A DNA stretch of 64,000 bases from Chrysophaeum taylorii (Eukaryota; Sar; Pelagophyceae; Pelagomonadales; Pelagomonadaceae), in assembly GCA_029834535.1 (NCBI GenBank), contig JAQMWT010000027.1, positions 1 to 64,000 on the forward strand, given 5' to 3'. The translations under genes were made by a program, and so were the position numbers. Shown in pieces: positions 30,962 to 41,525 of this stretch. Position 1 is the stretch's first letter; each line of letters opens with the position of its first letter. Below the pieces are notes generated by a model. It was not told the origin of the DNA and did no database searches. It saw only the letters and a program-made list of their open reading frames with translations.

Positions 30962-33076
30962 ATGGGAGCCACTCCTCGTAAGCTGCCGTCGTTGTTCAGC
31001 TACCTCGAGCTGAACAAGGACCCCGAGACGCGCAAGTACATGCCGTACGATGAGGTGGCCTTTCCGAGCCTGACGTGTTCGGGATCGGAGCTTGAGGCGA
31101 TGTGGATGGCAGGGCATTTGGACCACATGCGGCGAACGGAGAGCAAACGAGTTGCGGCCAAGATGCGACCGTTTCTGGCGCTACCCGAGGGCGCGATAAT
31201 GCCTCGCGCGGGCCTCGCATACCGTCGGATCAAACCCGAGGCCCGAAAGCAGGAGGTTTCCTCGCTGTCGGAAGCGGAGAGGCTGAGGCTCAGCGAGCTC
31301 GCGTCCGCGCTCGCCCCAACGCATCGCCCGCAGAATCCATACCTGGTGGCCAACCGCAAGATGCGACACGCGTGCGCGCGGCGCAAGCCTCCGCGCGTCG
31401 CGCCGTCGATGCGGTGCCCGGCAATTGCCGCGATGACGCTCGCGAGCCGGGCGGAGATCGCGGCGCAAGTAGTCGTCGCGAGAGCTTGGCGACGTCACGC
31501 GCGGAGGAAACGCCTCGCGGAGCGCGTTCATGCGGAGCGTGTCGTCGTGCCGATCCAAGCGGGCGCGAGAGCGTACATTGCGCGACGGCTCGTCGCGGCC
31601 TGGTGGTCTGGCTCGCAGCGTCTCGCGGTCAAGTGGCAAGCGAGGTTGAGGCGGGCTATGTCCGCGCGCCGCGCCTCGACGGCCGTCGGCGTCGACCATC
31701 GCGCTGCCGTCGAGGCGCAGCGGCGCATTCGGGGCTTCGTGGGGCGGCGCCGCGGCGCGCGGCGGAAGGTGGACGCGGCGGCGACACGAATCCAGAGGTT
31801 GTACAGAGGGGCCGTCGCGCGCTGCCGAGCCGACTTGACGTGGCTGGGGCGCGTCCCGGTGCGCACGCAGGCGCGCGTCCGCGGCGTGCTCGCGCGCAAG
31901 CGCGTCGCGCGCGTTCGGACCGTCAAGACCGGCGCTGCCGAAGCGATCGAACGCTGTTATAGGGGCTTTTTGGCGCGGCGCGTCCGGGCGAGACTCCTCG
32001 AAGAACGCGAGGACGAGGCTCTCGAGGCGCTGCTGCGCGAGCTGGCCGCCTTTGCGGAGCGGCTCGGGGACCGCGGCCGCCGCCTCGAGCGGCGACGCCG
32101 CGACCTCGAGACCCGCGCCGAAGCATCGCGCGCCGCGATATCGGACTTGGTCGAGGCGGTCGCGCGGGCCGAGACGCACTACGTGAACGCCAAGCTCGAC
32201 CTCGAGCGGTGCACGCCTCGGTCGATCAGCGCCGGCTGGATACACGAGCTTCGGCGCCACGTCGCGGACCACCGCAAATCGATCACGACCTCGAAATTGG
32301 CGGTCTTGTTCGAGGGATTGAGGCCGCACGCGTACGCGCGACGCGCGCTCGACGACCACCTCGCGATCGTCGCGTGGCACGACCACCTCGTCGCCCGCGT
32401 CAACGACGACCGCCAGGCCGAGCTCAAGTGCATGTGGGCGCGCGACTCGCGAAGGCGCCACGACCGCGCCGCACGCGACGAGCGCCAGCGCGTCGCCGAC
32501 GAGAAGCGCGCCTGGCGCGTCCGCTTCTTCAATCCCGACGGCAAGCCGCTCGCGAAGAGGACCGAGCCGCGAGCGGAGCCCGAGGTGGGCGGCGCGCTGG
32601 CCGAGGCCGTCGCCCAGGCCGAAACCGCCCTCGACGCGCAGCACTGGATCAACCAGGTCGCGCACTTCGACGACCTGTTCCGACCCTACTTCGAGCCGTT
32701 TGCCAAGCTTAGCCGCGAATCTGCGACGCTTCCAACCGACATTCTCGAGAATTCGACGGCTCCACCACCACCGCCGGACGTTCTCAAGCCTGACGAACAG
32801 GCGCTTGTGGTACTTTCACCCGCGACGCCCGACGAAAGCCGCCAAACTGCCAGCCATACCGTCGGATCGCATGACGTCGACTCGCTGAAGCGCCGCTCGC
32901 GTCGTCGTCGCGCGCGCCAGCACGTCGACCGTATACCCTGGTCGCTGCTCGACGAACTCGATGCGGAAAAGGCCCGTATTTTCTGTCTTTCGCACGCTTA
33001 CGTGCTCTCGCCGCAGGCAAAATTCGAGACGCGCAAGGCCGTCGAGCAGGCTGGATGGACCTCGTCCGAGGGATAA
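30962..33076 (+). CDS. IQ-motif protein, predicted calmodulin-binding
   Basis: This 704-residue single-exon protein has a central array (about residues 155-345) of Arg-rich helices with several IQ-type motifs, such as ATRIQRLYRGAVAR and AIERCYRGFLARR. IQ motifs bind calmodulin or related EF-hand proteins without needing Ca2+ in many cases. After the array comes a Glu/Arg-rich coiled coil (about 345-430), a second basic helical part with W and H residues (to about 560), a Pro-rich linker and a short conserved-looking C-terminal part. No motor or kinase domain is present, so it is not a myosin. Flagellar or cytoskeletal roles are common for such proteins, but nothing here proves one. The ATG chosen is the first in the frame. 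Confidence 0.75.
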   Translation: MGATPRKLPSLFSYLELNKDPETRKYMPYDEVAFPSLTCSGSELEAMWMAGHLDHMRRTESKRVAAKMRPFLALPEGAIMPRAGLAYRRIKPEARKQEVSSLSEAERLRLSELASALAPTHRPQNPYLVANRKMRHACARRKPPRVAPSMRCPAIAAMTLASRAEIAAQVVVARAWRRHARRKRLAERVHAERVVVPIQAGARAYIARRLVAAWWSGSQRLAVKWQARLRRAMSARRASTAVGVDHRAAVEAQRRIRGFVGRRRGARRKVDAAATRIQRLYRGAVARCRADLTWLGRVPVRTQARVRGVLARKRVARVRTVKTGAAEAIERCYRGFLARRVRARLLEEREDEALEALLRELAAFAERLGDRGRRLERRRRDLETRAEASRAAISDLVEAVARAETHYVNAKLDLERCTPRSISAGWIHELRRHVADHRKSITTSKLAVLFEGLRPHAYARRALDDHLAIVAWHDHLVARVNDDRQAELKCMWARDSRRRHDRAARDERQRVADEKRAWRVRFFNPDGKPLAKRTEPRAEPEVGGALAEAVAQAETALDAQHWINQVAHFDDLFRPYFEPFAKLSRESATLPTDILENSTAPPPPPDVLKPDEQALVVLSPATPDESRQTASHTVGSHDVDSLKRRSRRRRARQHVDRIPWSLLDELDAEKARIFCLSHAYVLSPQAKFETRKAVEQAGWTSSEG

Positions 33077-34437
33077 TAATATCCGGACGCCCCAATAAGC
33101 GGCGTCGTGGAGATTGCGTGAGGTGATGATAAAATCGGGGGGGGGTGATTCCTTGCCTTGAAGGGTGAGGGCACTACCATAAGGCTCGGACACCGCACTA
33201 AATACCGGCGTCCCGCAATGTCTTTCAGCTGGGTGTTTGTGGGCGGTACTATATTCTCGGAGAGCATTTTCCGCGAGGGTGTTCTTCATCAACCTAAAGT
33301 ACCGCGTTTTTGTTGCCAATGTTGGTGAGAGCAAACTTGCGAAGGCGTGATTCTGGAGGGCCACAGGGAGCGTCGGGTCTGGGTCGCATTTCATTTGCGG
33401 TGGTGCACGAATTACACGGAGATCGCCGAACACGCCACACCTGACGTTGAAGAACGATGGCAGTGTGAACTTGGATTGGCGCACCATGGTAGTAGCAATG
33501 AAGGATCGGGGTCGTAATGCCAGCAAGCGGGAAGGAAGGGAGTAAAGAAATTAGGGGAGCGCCTCCGCCGCAGCAGGCCCTGCCAAAATAAATATTTTCA
33601 TCCGTCACAAAGAATGCGCCCCTAACTGGAACAGCCAGTCGCCGTGGGACGAGAAAAACAAGGCAGCTAGCTGATCACACTCTGAGGGATTTCTCACAAT
33701 TTCCAAGCGGATCGTACCAGGTGGGCGTCCGCACGCTTAACGGCCGCGAGTGGACAACGTCATTTTCGTGATTCCACTTTCGTAAGGGGCTCGATCACCA
33801 CTATATCCCCTTTGGCCTGTGCAAACGTGCACGGCGACTATTCGGCATTGGTCAATTGTTCGCTACGACCTGTGCAAGCAAATCGACATAGAGACTTTCT
33901 TCGCCAGAATGACCAAAGAAATCAGCCGGCAGAGAGGCCTTTGCGTGGAGGGCTCTTACTTAGTATCCTCCCAATAAAGTACAGTGAAGATGCAGACCGA
34001 GCACGACCGGCCGCAACGAAGTCATTCGAACTCAAGAGGCAAGGACTAGCCCGTGTGTAGAGGCTGCTGCGCGAGGTGGTTGCCAGGGAAAAGATCGCCG
34101 CCTGATCGCGAGGGCATGCAAGCGCCAGCTTGGGGCGGCCTTTGGGATGAACAACAAGTAGACTCGGAACAAAGTCGGCGTGGTGCGTGAACTCTTCTCT
34201 CGTGAATTTTCAGAAGCATGCCCAGGTCTACATAGCGTCGCCTCGATTCGAGACGAGTGGACGTTCGTTACTGAGTATAATAGACTATGTAGATGTGACG
34301 CATCACATACTTTTGTTGCGCGTGGTCGCGCACGACATTTTGGAACTGTAAGTATCCCTATAGAAGAGGAGCCCCACCTACGCTTTAGCGGTCACCCGTC
34401 GGCTTGGGTTAGTATATTTCATCCAGCGCTGGGCTCT
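33077..34437. other. Intergenic, no supported gene
   Basis: The longest frame (minus, 32816-33526) runs antisense into the IQ gene end and shows no family features; the upstream half (33090-33526) is not excluded as a small gene. The region is less GC-rich than the flanking genes. No repeats stand out. Confidence 0.4.
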
Positions 34438-35133
34438 TCACCGCCGTATATCCCGGATGTCCGCGAGGGGGGGTGGGCATTGGGATGAGGACGCGTTGGG
34501 CTGGAGGCGACCTGAAGCGAAGAGCGCGAAGGTGAGGTTGTGGTACGTAGCTGGGTAGGCGACCTGCTGGTCGTCGTGGAACTGCATGGAGATCTCCGCC
34601 TGGGCTGCGGGGAGGAGGTCGGCATCCTCGACGTAGACAGTGTTTGTGCCGAGGGTGTCGGGCTCGCTGCCGGTGCCACTGACGAGCGTCATGTTGTGAA
34701 CATTCGCTGCGTAGAGCGCATCGGCGTAGGGTCCATCCAGGCCGCCGGGCAAGCCGACGAGCGCGCGGTAGCCCGCGCCGACGTCGTAGTAATCGTCGCG
34801 GGCCCAGACCCCAGGTGCAAGCGAAATGAATGATTCGAAGTAGACGGTCGCGGCCGCTTGGACGTCGGCATCATCGAGCTCGAGGCTGACGACCTCGGCC
34901 GCGCCGGCGTCGGCGTACTGGTGTGTTTTGTTGGCATTGTAGTAGCACAGCGGGGTCGCCGACTGGTTCTTGTTGCCGGCGTAGGCGGTGATGGCGGTCA
35001 GCTGCGAAACATCGCGCCCTAGTGTTGACTGCTCGAATTCGACGAACATGTGCTGGCGGGCCCAGAAGCATCCGTTTCCAAAGTACACGCTCACGGAAGA
35101 CGCCGTCTCTAGAAAAAGCACCCACCACATCAC
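34438..35133 (-). CDS. MsrA-like peptide methionine sulfoxide reductase, divergent, possibly secreted
   Basis: The 231-residue protein starts with a short hydrophobic leader (residues 1-13) and goes directly into the MsrA core: YFGNGCFWARQH holds the catalytic Cys of the GCFW motif, followed by AYAGN, the AAEVVSLELDD strand and DYYDVGAGYRALVGL. MsrA reduces methionine-S-sulfoxide in proteins using thioredoxin-type electrons. It is divergent: the usual Glu after GCFW and the GHAE His are not conserved (ARQH and GAAE here). This could mean altered activity. The leader suggests the secretory route. C-terminal recycling Cys residues are not obvious apart from one near the end (SSQCPPP). Confidence 0.75.
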   Translation of the reverse strand: MMWWVLFLETASSVSVYFGNGCFWARQHMFVEFEQSTLGRDVSQLTAITAYAGNKNQSATPLCYYNANKTHQYADAGAAEVVSLELDDADVQAAATVYFESFISLAPGVWARDDYYDVGAGYRALVGLPGGLDGPYADALYAANVHNMTLVSGTGSEPDTLGTNTVYVEDADLLPAAQAEISMQFHDDQQVAYPATYHNLTFALFASGRLQPNASSSQCPPPLADIRDIRR

Positions 35134-35399
35134 GTTATGACGTGAGCGCAGGGTCTATCTATCGGTTCGTAATCGGGCAGCAAGAAAATTAATGCGTTTC
35201 GCGATGCCGAACGAATCTCGTCTTGCTTCTTCGAGGTTGAGTGATGTCTCGCAGGATCGTGACGTCAAGGTGGTGGCAGTGTCGATCGTTGTCTTGTCCC
35301 GTCGGGCCGCAGCCTAGTTGTCATCCTTGAATTGACCTACCGCATTACTATCGCTGGTGGTGCTGGCTGTAGTCGTGGCACCTAGCTCCCCATAAGTTG
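35134..35399. other. Intergenic upstream of the MsrA-like gene
   Basis: This stretch holds the presumed promoter of the minus-strand MsrA-like gene and no supported coding sequence. Confidence 0.4.
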
Positions 35400-35895
35400 C
35401 GACGTCGCGTTTCGCGTCCGCGTCCTTGAGCATCGTAGCGACCACAGCCTCGCGGTGCCCCTCCGTCCGAAAGACCTCGCTGTTGCTCGCGATGTTTCGT
35501 TTCGCTTTTCGAGTCGCAGCCTGGCAGCGAGCGTCCTTCTTTGCCCTCGCAAATGCAGCGTCGTCGCCCTCCACGCGAAAGACGCGATATTCACTTCGAG
35601 GGTGGCGAATAATGCGAAGCCGCTCGCCGCGCACAAAGCGTTATCTTTGCTTCGAGTCGCGGCGTCGCGTTTCGCGTCGTTTGCCGCCCTGGTAATAGTC
35701 ATCGCCACGCGCCACGCGCGATCTTCGCTTCGAGTCGCGGCCTCGAGCTTTGCGTTGTTTGCCGCCCAAGGTTACAACACGTAGCATCGTTGCCCACCGC
35801 GCACAAGGCGCGATCTTCGCTTCGAGTCGCGGCCTCGCGTATCGTCGCCTTGGTTGAAGTCCCGTGTCTCGCCGCCGCCGTCGCAATCGCAGCCT
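35400..35895. repeat. Degenerate tandem repeat with the core CTTCGCTTCGAGTCGCGGC
   Basis: About five imperfect units of roughly 85-110 bp carry the core CTTYGCTTCGAGTCGCGGC and often CGTTGTTTGCCGCCC. Clear cores lie near 35502, 35646, 35726 and 35815. Frames on both strands stay open because the repeat has few stops, not because they are genes. Confidence 0.7.
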
Positions 35896-36009
35896 CGTCG
35901 CCGCCACATATCCTGCAATTGCGAAAACACCGGACGCTAAGCAACAGCGGGCTCCTCAGAAGGAAGGTCCTTATTGCAGTTTACGAAACAATAAAGAAAA
36001 AATAAGCCA

Positions 36010-36780
36010 GCAATCATTCATCACCGGGACAAACAAGGGCAGCGGGTTCGACTGCAGAGTGGACACTTCCTCGCCGTGCGAGGCTCTTCCTGAACCACGA
36101 GCTCAATAGTACCAACGGCGAAGACGACGTTCTCGAGGAAACTGTCCCGGGAAAGCGCTCGTACGACGGCGTCGTATCCAAAGCCGCGCGCCACATCGAG
36201 GGGCGTCTCGCCATCGAGAGCGAGACGGTTGGCGTCGGCGCCGTGGGCAATCAATAACTTGACGACGTGACCGTAGTACCTCGCGATGGCGAGCGGCGAA
36301 ACGCCGTAAAGACCACGGTTGGTGGCGCGATCAACATCAGCGCCGTGTTTCAGTAACAGTCGGACAATAGAAAGGCTGCCTTTCTATATATAAAGGCGAA
36401 GCACCACCAGTCATAGTCTGGTCGAGATCAGCGCCGTTCTCGATTCGTCGGCGCAGTTCTCGACCAGCAGGGTTGCCACACTGACGTGGCCGTTCTGACT
36501 CGCGATACCAAGAGCCGAAGCGCCGTCGATGTCAACCTGGTTGACGTTGGCGCCGCGTTCAACTAAGAACAGCGCCACTTCGAGGCGGCCGGCTGAGCTT
36601 GCGGCCGGCCGAGATTGCGGCCATGAGAGCCGAGAATCGGCCCCTACTAACCAGGTTGACGTCGGAACCACGCGCGAACAATCGCTCCACAGCACCGATG
36701 TTGCCCGCGAAGCACGCATCAACAAGGCAGCTGGTTGTTCTGGGCATGGAGACAGACACGGACGGACGGACGGACAGCAA
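36010..36780 (-). pseudogene. Ankyrin-repeat protein gene, broken
   Basis: Ankyrin repeats are plain on the minus strand: CFAGNIGAVERLFARGSDVN near the start, then LEVALFLVERGANVNQVD, GHVSVATLLVENCADE, and after a gap IVRLLLKHGADVDRAT, GHVVKLLIAHGADANRLAL and GETPLDVARGFGYDAVV. They lie in at least three frames. One in-frame TAG falls within the repeat near 36380, next to a partly duplicated GAAAGGCAGCC/CTTTCTA stretch. No GT-AG introns explain the shifts well. Ankyrin repeats mediate protein binding; here the gene looks dead, though a multi-exon gene is not fully excluded. Confidence 0.65.
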
Positions 36781-37472
36781 TTTCAGCGTTGTGCATTTAC
36801 TAAATCAGTTTAGTAATGTAACGAACATTACTTACCACACCTTTTGAATAAAGTAATTCGTAAAGCAAAAGTCGAGCATTACAGCCGGCGCGCGCCGGCC
36901 CCAGCCGCCCTGCTAATTCCCCTGCTCGCCACCCGCTACTGCTCCGACCTGGTGCCCTCAGTCTCATTCGCGTTTTGGGGCGAAGGAGGGGTCGAGAGCT
37001 GTGAGGGGTATTTCTTGCATTAGATGATGTGAACGACCTCAGTGTCTTCATCTTCTTCTTACTCAACCTCTATCTCGAAAGAGTCACCGGGGATGCGACA
37101 CCGGGACGTGACTCGGATCTACCACGTCCTCCAAAAGCGTCGAGTTATCGTGGGGCAAATCCCTGGCGTAGTCCTGCTCGCCGGCGAAATCACCGTTACT
37201 GCCGGCCAGTCGGCCGGTCGGACCCGTCAAAAAGACGAGGCCGTGATTTGCCGCCGCCTTCTATTCAGTGAACCGCCATGCTATTAGAGCTATTGTCATG
37301 CTGCGCGGCTCACTGCGGGGGTTTGCTAGGGTAATATTCAATCACTGTTCTGTGCCCACTGACCCCGCGTGGGATGGACTCAGAGAGTCCTGCCCTACTG
37401 ATTGCTTCCAGCGACCGGCTTATCTCGACTTCGTCGTCGAAGGAAGGTCTCGTCAAACAGCCCGGCAGCGCG
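36781..37472. other. Intergenic, no supported gene
   Basis: A short (GACG)n run lies at 36758-36775 just inside the ankyrin remnant. Two overlapping frames at 37029-37287 have no recognisable domain. Nothing else stands out. Confidence 0.4.
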
Positions 37473-40400
37473 TCAGCAGCACGAACAGCACTGGCTGCAC
37501 TGCCGTTGTGCGGGCGCTGGCGCGAGCTGCAGGGCAGTTGCCGGCGCAGGCTGCGGGGAGGGTGCCGGCTCAAGCGGTGGGGCGGGTTCCGGCGCAGGCG
37601 GTGGGACGGTCGCGTGCCCGGCCTTTGTAACCCATCTCCAATTGCCATTCTCATCGGGCTTCGGCTCGAGCGTCGGCAGGTGTCTCGCTTCGAAGCCGAT
37701 GTTCTTGAGGAACTCGCCGAATTCGTCGTATGAACTTGATACCGTCTGGTTTACGTCGCCAGGGGCGCCTTTGTCGATGAGGTGGCGGATTTTCCGGCCG
37801 TAATCGTAGATGTCCAGAGCACGCTGTGCTTCATTCGAAACTTCGCTCAGAATCGGACCGAGGTTGAGGCCGACACCGACTTTCGCAGCTACAGTCAGCG
37901 AAATCGAAACCGCTTTTATGATGGGACCGCACTTCTGACAAAACCACAGTGTATTCTCCAAAGCAGTTGCTTGTCTATCCTTAATGACACGAAACTCGAG
38001 GCCTCTCTGGCCTTCGTATGGAGCTGGCTCCAACGGTTCGGCAGACCAAAAGACGATTCGCAGCTTCTCAGAGCCGATGTTCAAACAACCAGTCCACCCC
38101 TTGTCGTCGGCGCGTTCCATCTGGAAGAGCGTTGGGTGTTTGTGCTTCTTCTGTGCCAAGCCCGTCAGCGCCCCGAGCATGGCTTTTTCCTGGTTGACGA
38201 CAACATTGAAATTATGCTCAAGCTTCGCGAAGAGCTCCTTGTGGAAGGCGGAGTTGTTGCTCTCGCTCCTCTCCATACTATCCTTTAGGTGACTCAACTC
38301 CTCGAGGATCTGGGTGAAGCTCGTGTCTTGCTTCTCAACAATCCGCTTGACCGCCTTGCGGATCTCCTCTTGATCAGCGCCGTTGCTCATATCGTACTGC
38401 CTGAGCCGGAACGTGCGGCCACAATTCTTCGTAAAGCCGCACTCCGTTTTGCTCTCGTCCCAGTTGATGATTTCGCCGACGGAAGTCCTGCCAGCCACGA
38501 GACACTCTTCGCACAGCATGGTCGGTACCTTAGCGAGGCCGCTGAAGTAACGCGAACACTCATCCTCGAGCATCTGCCTCGATTTGCCCAGAACCGTCCA
38601 GGCAGCCGTTTCGTTCTCGGCAGACTTAGACGGGAAGCGGACCTTGACGGTGATGTAATCCGTGCTCTCGAGAGCGACACAAACCATGAAATCCGCGAGT
38701 GCGTAGACTTGTTTTATGACAGCACCCTCAAGCCAAGCATAGAGCACATCCCCGAATCGGTACGCACCCAAGGCGAAGCGTTCGGAGAGCCCAGCCGGAC
38801 AACCAGGCCATATTCGATATTCTAGCACGAGTTGACGCTCTTCAGGGCCCGCCATATCTTTCCAGTATTTACGGAGCTCGTCTCGATCCGGCTTGGGAGG
38901 CAGCCGTGACGGTACGATAGCGACGATACGTCGAGGGTAGTTCTCGTCCTGCACCCGACGGATGACACCAGACTTGCCAAGCATCTCCAGGATCTGCTCG
39001 TAGTGCTTATCGTGCAAACCAACAACATTGCGCCACAAAAAAGGGAGCAGCAGCACTTCATCACCGAGGCCACCCGAAGTGACGAACCGGTTGAGTGCGA
39101 CTAGTAGGTCACCGAGTCTGTCGGTGGTGCTGCTGGTGCCAAGATGTTGCGATTCTTGCAGCTTCCGCAGAAACTTCGTCGCGTCGCTCGTAATTTTCTC
39201 GGATTCAACCTCTTTATTCAGTCCACGGTCGACAAGGGGCTTGACAATCTTGGTAATGAATACTGGCTGCAGAAAGACGAGGCCAGCGTCGACCAAGATG
39301 TGGTCTTGATCTTGCCACAGTCGTGTCGCACAATCGAAGACGTAATCTGGAATCTCGGGAGATGACTCCGATCTCCGGTACCTCTCCCAGAGCCCCCAAA
39401 GCTTTTCTATCGGGCGGTACGCGACGTTTGGCTTGATCGTCTCTGTCTTGCCGAGCTCTCGAGCCGTCCCGTCGCACAACGCCTGTAGGGCGCTCTCGTC
39501 GTCGCCGTGTTCCACAATCGCTCCAAACAGCATCAATACTTTCCGATACGACGCCGGGACGCGTTGTCTGACACCTCGCAAGAGCGATGGTTTTCGATGG
39601 TTGGCGATAGCCAATATTTTGTTGCGCACGGCTTGCACGCTGTCGGCGGAACTTTGGCGTCGTCTTTTGAATACGCTTCTGAGATCCCCCGAGAGACTTC
39701 TGTCGGCCTCGACCCAAACTGCCAACGCCGGCGTCTGTATGCGCAGCGGAATCATCTCTTTCTGGTACTCGTCGTGATTTCGTCGGGCGGTGTACTGCTC
39801 TTCCAACCATTTCTTGACCTTGGTCTCGAACCATCGACAGGCCTTCTCCGGATCGTCGACTTCATCGACTTTCGAGACGACTAGCATGACGACAGCGCCT
39901 GGAGCTCGCGCGAGCAGGAGCACGAGGAAACGCCCGACTTTCGCTTCGAACTCTGCGTCTTTTTCGTCGTTTGCGCTAGTCGCCTCCAGCACGAGGATGT
40001 ACAGAGCCAGGCCGGTGAGGTACGGCAATTGGCCCGCAACATATTCTCTCTGACCGCCGCAGTCGAACAAGTTGGCGTCGACGTCACCGCCGACGGGAGT
40101 TCTTTCAATCTCTAAGTGTGGCGTGCGAAATTCCTCGGCCTGTCTCGGATTTGGGCGACGAGCGAGCGCGTTCCTCATACTCGTCTTTCCCTCCAAGCCG
40201 TCACCGATGAATACGGCCTTGATCAGCTTCGATTCATTCTCCTTGCCAGGATTGTCTTTGTTGAGCTCCTCAAAGTACCAGGCGATGTGTTGGAGGCCTC
40301 GTTCGGCGATCTCCAAAGGCGGCTCCTCGAGCGGATTGTCATGGACTTCCAGTTTGTGAAGCTTCTCGAGCTTGACAATCGAGTGCGGGAGCTCGTAGAG

Positions 40401-41525
40401 TTTGTTTTTGTTTATGATGAGCCCTTCAAGGTTGGGCAGTAGATCGCCGATCTCGACCGGCAGCGCTGTCACGTTGCAAGATTGAGCATCGATAGTTTTC
40501 AGCGAGGTGCACTTGGTGGAGAGCGCCTCGATTGCCTTGGTAGTGAGCTGGCGCCAGCCCTGAACCCAGATCGACTCGAGCAAAGGGCAGCCATCGGCGA
40601 TCGCGATGATTGCGGAGTCGCTTAGATCGTGGCTGCGGGCGAAATCCATTGACGTGAGTTGGATCGCCTTGAGTGAGTGGCAGTTGGCGCCAATCTCAGC
40701 GACCGCATCGTCTGTGAGGTTGGCACACCAGGAAAGATCGATGCCTGTGAGCTTAGTGCAGCCTCGGGCGAGTTCCTTGATCGCATCGCTCGAGAGCCAG
40801 TGGTTCTCAATCTCAATATCACCGGAGATGTTGACCGACACGAGCGAGCGACGACAATCCTTTGCTATCGCTTTGATCGCCTCATTGGTCACCTTATCGC
40901 ATCTCGAGATGTTGATCGACTGAAGCGAATGGCAATCGGCGGCGATCGCCTTGATCGCCTCATCTGTCAGGTTATAGCAGCGCGAGAAGTCGATCGACTC
41001 GAGAGCGCGGCAGGTTCGGATCGCCTTAAGCGCGGCGGCGGGCACTTCGCTATTGTGCGCGACTGTGATCGACTTGAGAGAGGAGCAGCCTTTGGCAATT
41101 GTCTCAATCACCTCATCAGTCAGGTTCCTGCACAACGAGACGTCGATCGACTCGAGCGAGCGGCAGCCTCCAATCTCCTTGAGGGCCGTGGTGGTCAGTT
41201 CGCTACCAAGGATGATCGACTTGAGAGAGGGACAGTTTTCGGCGATCGCCTTGATCGCCTCATCGGTCAGTTTGTAGCACCACGAGATGTTCATCGAGGT
41301 GACCGCTTCCGACAACACGAGCTTGACCACGTCGTCAGTGACCGCCTCTCGCGCCCTACGTCTCGCTCGCTTCAATAGAGGCCCTGCAAATGACGTAGGA
41401 TTGTCGAAGTCGATCGTGGCGCCGTCGTCCCGAACGATCAGATCCCAAACCGGGAGGAGCGCTTCGGGTACAGCGTCTCTTTGAGCCTGAACCATGTAGC
41501 TTTCGTATAGCTTCAACACAGGCAA
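37473..41525 (-). CDS. LRR-Roco (Roc-COR) GTPase
   Basis: The single 1350-residue frame has Cys-containing (AMN1/FBXL-type) leucine-rich repeats from about residue 75 to 350, each reading like LTDEAIKAIA-C-SLKSI. Two ordinary LRRs follow (about 355-405), then a Roc GTPase domain and COR-like region. The Roc domain shows the P-loop GDGLEGKTS at 441-449, the switch II DCGG at 488-491 and SKVDE at 551-555, the guanine-specificity motif. Roco proteins bind GTP and often dimerise through COR. No kinase domain follows. A Cys pair region (CEEC...CGFTKNCG, about 1030-1060) could bind zinc. The C-terminus has a long helix with heptads and ends in a Pro/Ala-rich repeat and Cys-rich tail. The function of such kinase-less Rocos in algae is unknown. 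Confidence 0.88.
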   Translation of the reverse strand: MPVLKLYESYMVQAQRDAVPEALLPVWDLIVRDDGATIDFDNPTSFAGPLLKRARRRAREAVTDDVVKLVLSEAVTSMNISWCYKLTDEAIKAIAENCPSLKSIILGSELTTTALKEIGGCRSLESIDVSLCRNLTDEVIETIAKGCSSLKSITVAHNSEVPAAALKAIRTCRALESIDFSRCYNLTDEAIKAIAADCHSLQSINISRCDKVTNEAIKAIAKDCRRSLVSVNISGDIEIENHWLSSDAIKELARGCTKLTGIDLSWCANLTDDAVAEIGANCHSLKAIQLTSMDFARSHDLSDSAIIAIADGCPLLESIWVQGWRQLTTKAIEALSTKCTSLKTIDAQSCNVTALPVEIGDLLPNLEGLIINKNKLYELPHSIVKLEKLHKLEVHDNPLEEPPLEIAERGLQHIAWYFEELNKDNPGKENESKLIKAVFIGDGLEGKTSMRNALARRPNPRQAEEFRTPHLEIERTPVGGDVDANLFDCGGQREYVAGQLPYLTGLALYILVLEATSANDEKDAEFEAKVGRFLVLLLARAPGAVVMLVVSKVDEVDDPEKACRWFETKVKKWLEEQYTARRNHDEYQKEMIPLRIQTPALAVWVEADRSLSGDLRSVFKRRRQSSADSVQAVRNKILAIANHRKPSLLRGVRQRVPASYRKVLMLFGAIVEHGDDESALQALCDGTARELGKTETIKPNVAYRPIEKLWGLWERYRRSESSPEIPDYVFDCATRLWQDQDHILVDAGLVFLQPVFITKIVKPLVDRGLNKEVESEKITSDATKFLRKLQESQHLGTSSTTDRLGDLLVALNRFVTSGGLGDEVLLLPFLWRNVVGLHDKHYEQILEMLGKSGVIRRVQDENYPRRIVAIVPSRLPPKPDRDELRKYWKDMAGPEERQLVLEYRIWPGCPAGLSERFALGAYRFGDVLYAWLEGAVIKQVYALADFMVCVALESTDYITVKVRFPSKSAENETAAWTVLGKSRQMLEDECSRYFSGLAKVPTMLCEECLVAGRTSVGEIINWDESKTECGFTKNCGRTFRLRQYDMSNGADQEEIRKAVKRIVEKQDTSFTQILEELSHLKDSMERSESNNSAFHKELFAKLEHNFNVVVNQEKAMLGALTGLAQKKHKHPTLFQMERADDKGWTGCLNIGSEKLRIVFWSAEPLEPAPYEGQRGLEFRVIKDRQATALENTLWFCQKCGPIIKAVSISLTVAAKVGVGLNLGPILSEVSNEAQRALDIYDYGRKIRHLIDKGAPGDVNQTVSSSYDEFGEFLKNIGFEARHLPTLEPKPDENGNWRWVTKAGHATVPPPAPEPAPPLEPAPSPQPAPATALQLAPAPAQRQCSQCCSCC

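Noticed and set aside
31181-32665. 494-residue minus-strand frame opposite the IQ-motif gene
   Set aside because: Antisense shadow of an Arg/Ala-rich gene in GC-rich DNA; the plus frame has IQ motifs and coiled coil, the minus frame nothing.
35314-35907. Open frames on both strands over the 35.4-35.9 kb repeat
   Set aside because: They follow from the stop-poor tandem repeat.
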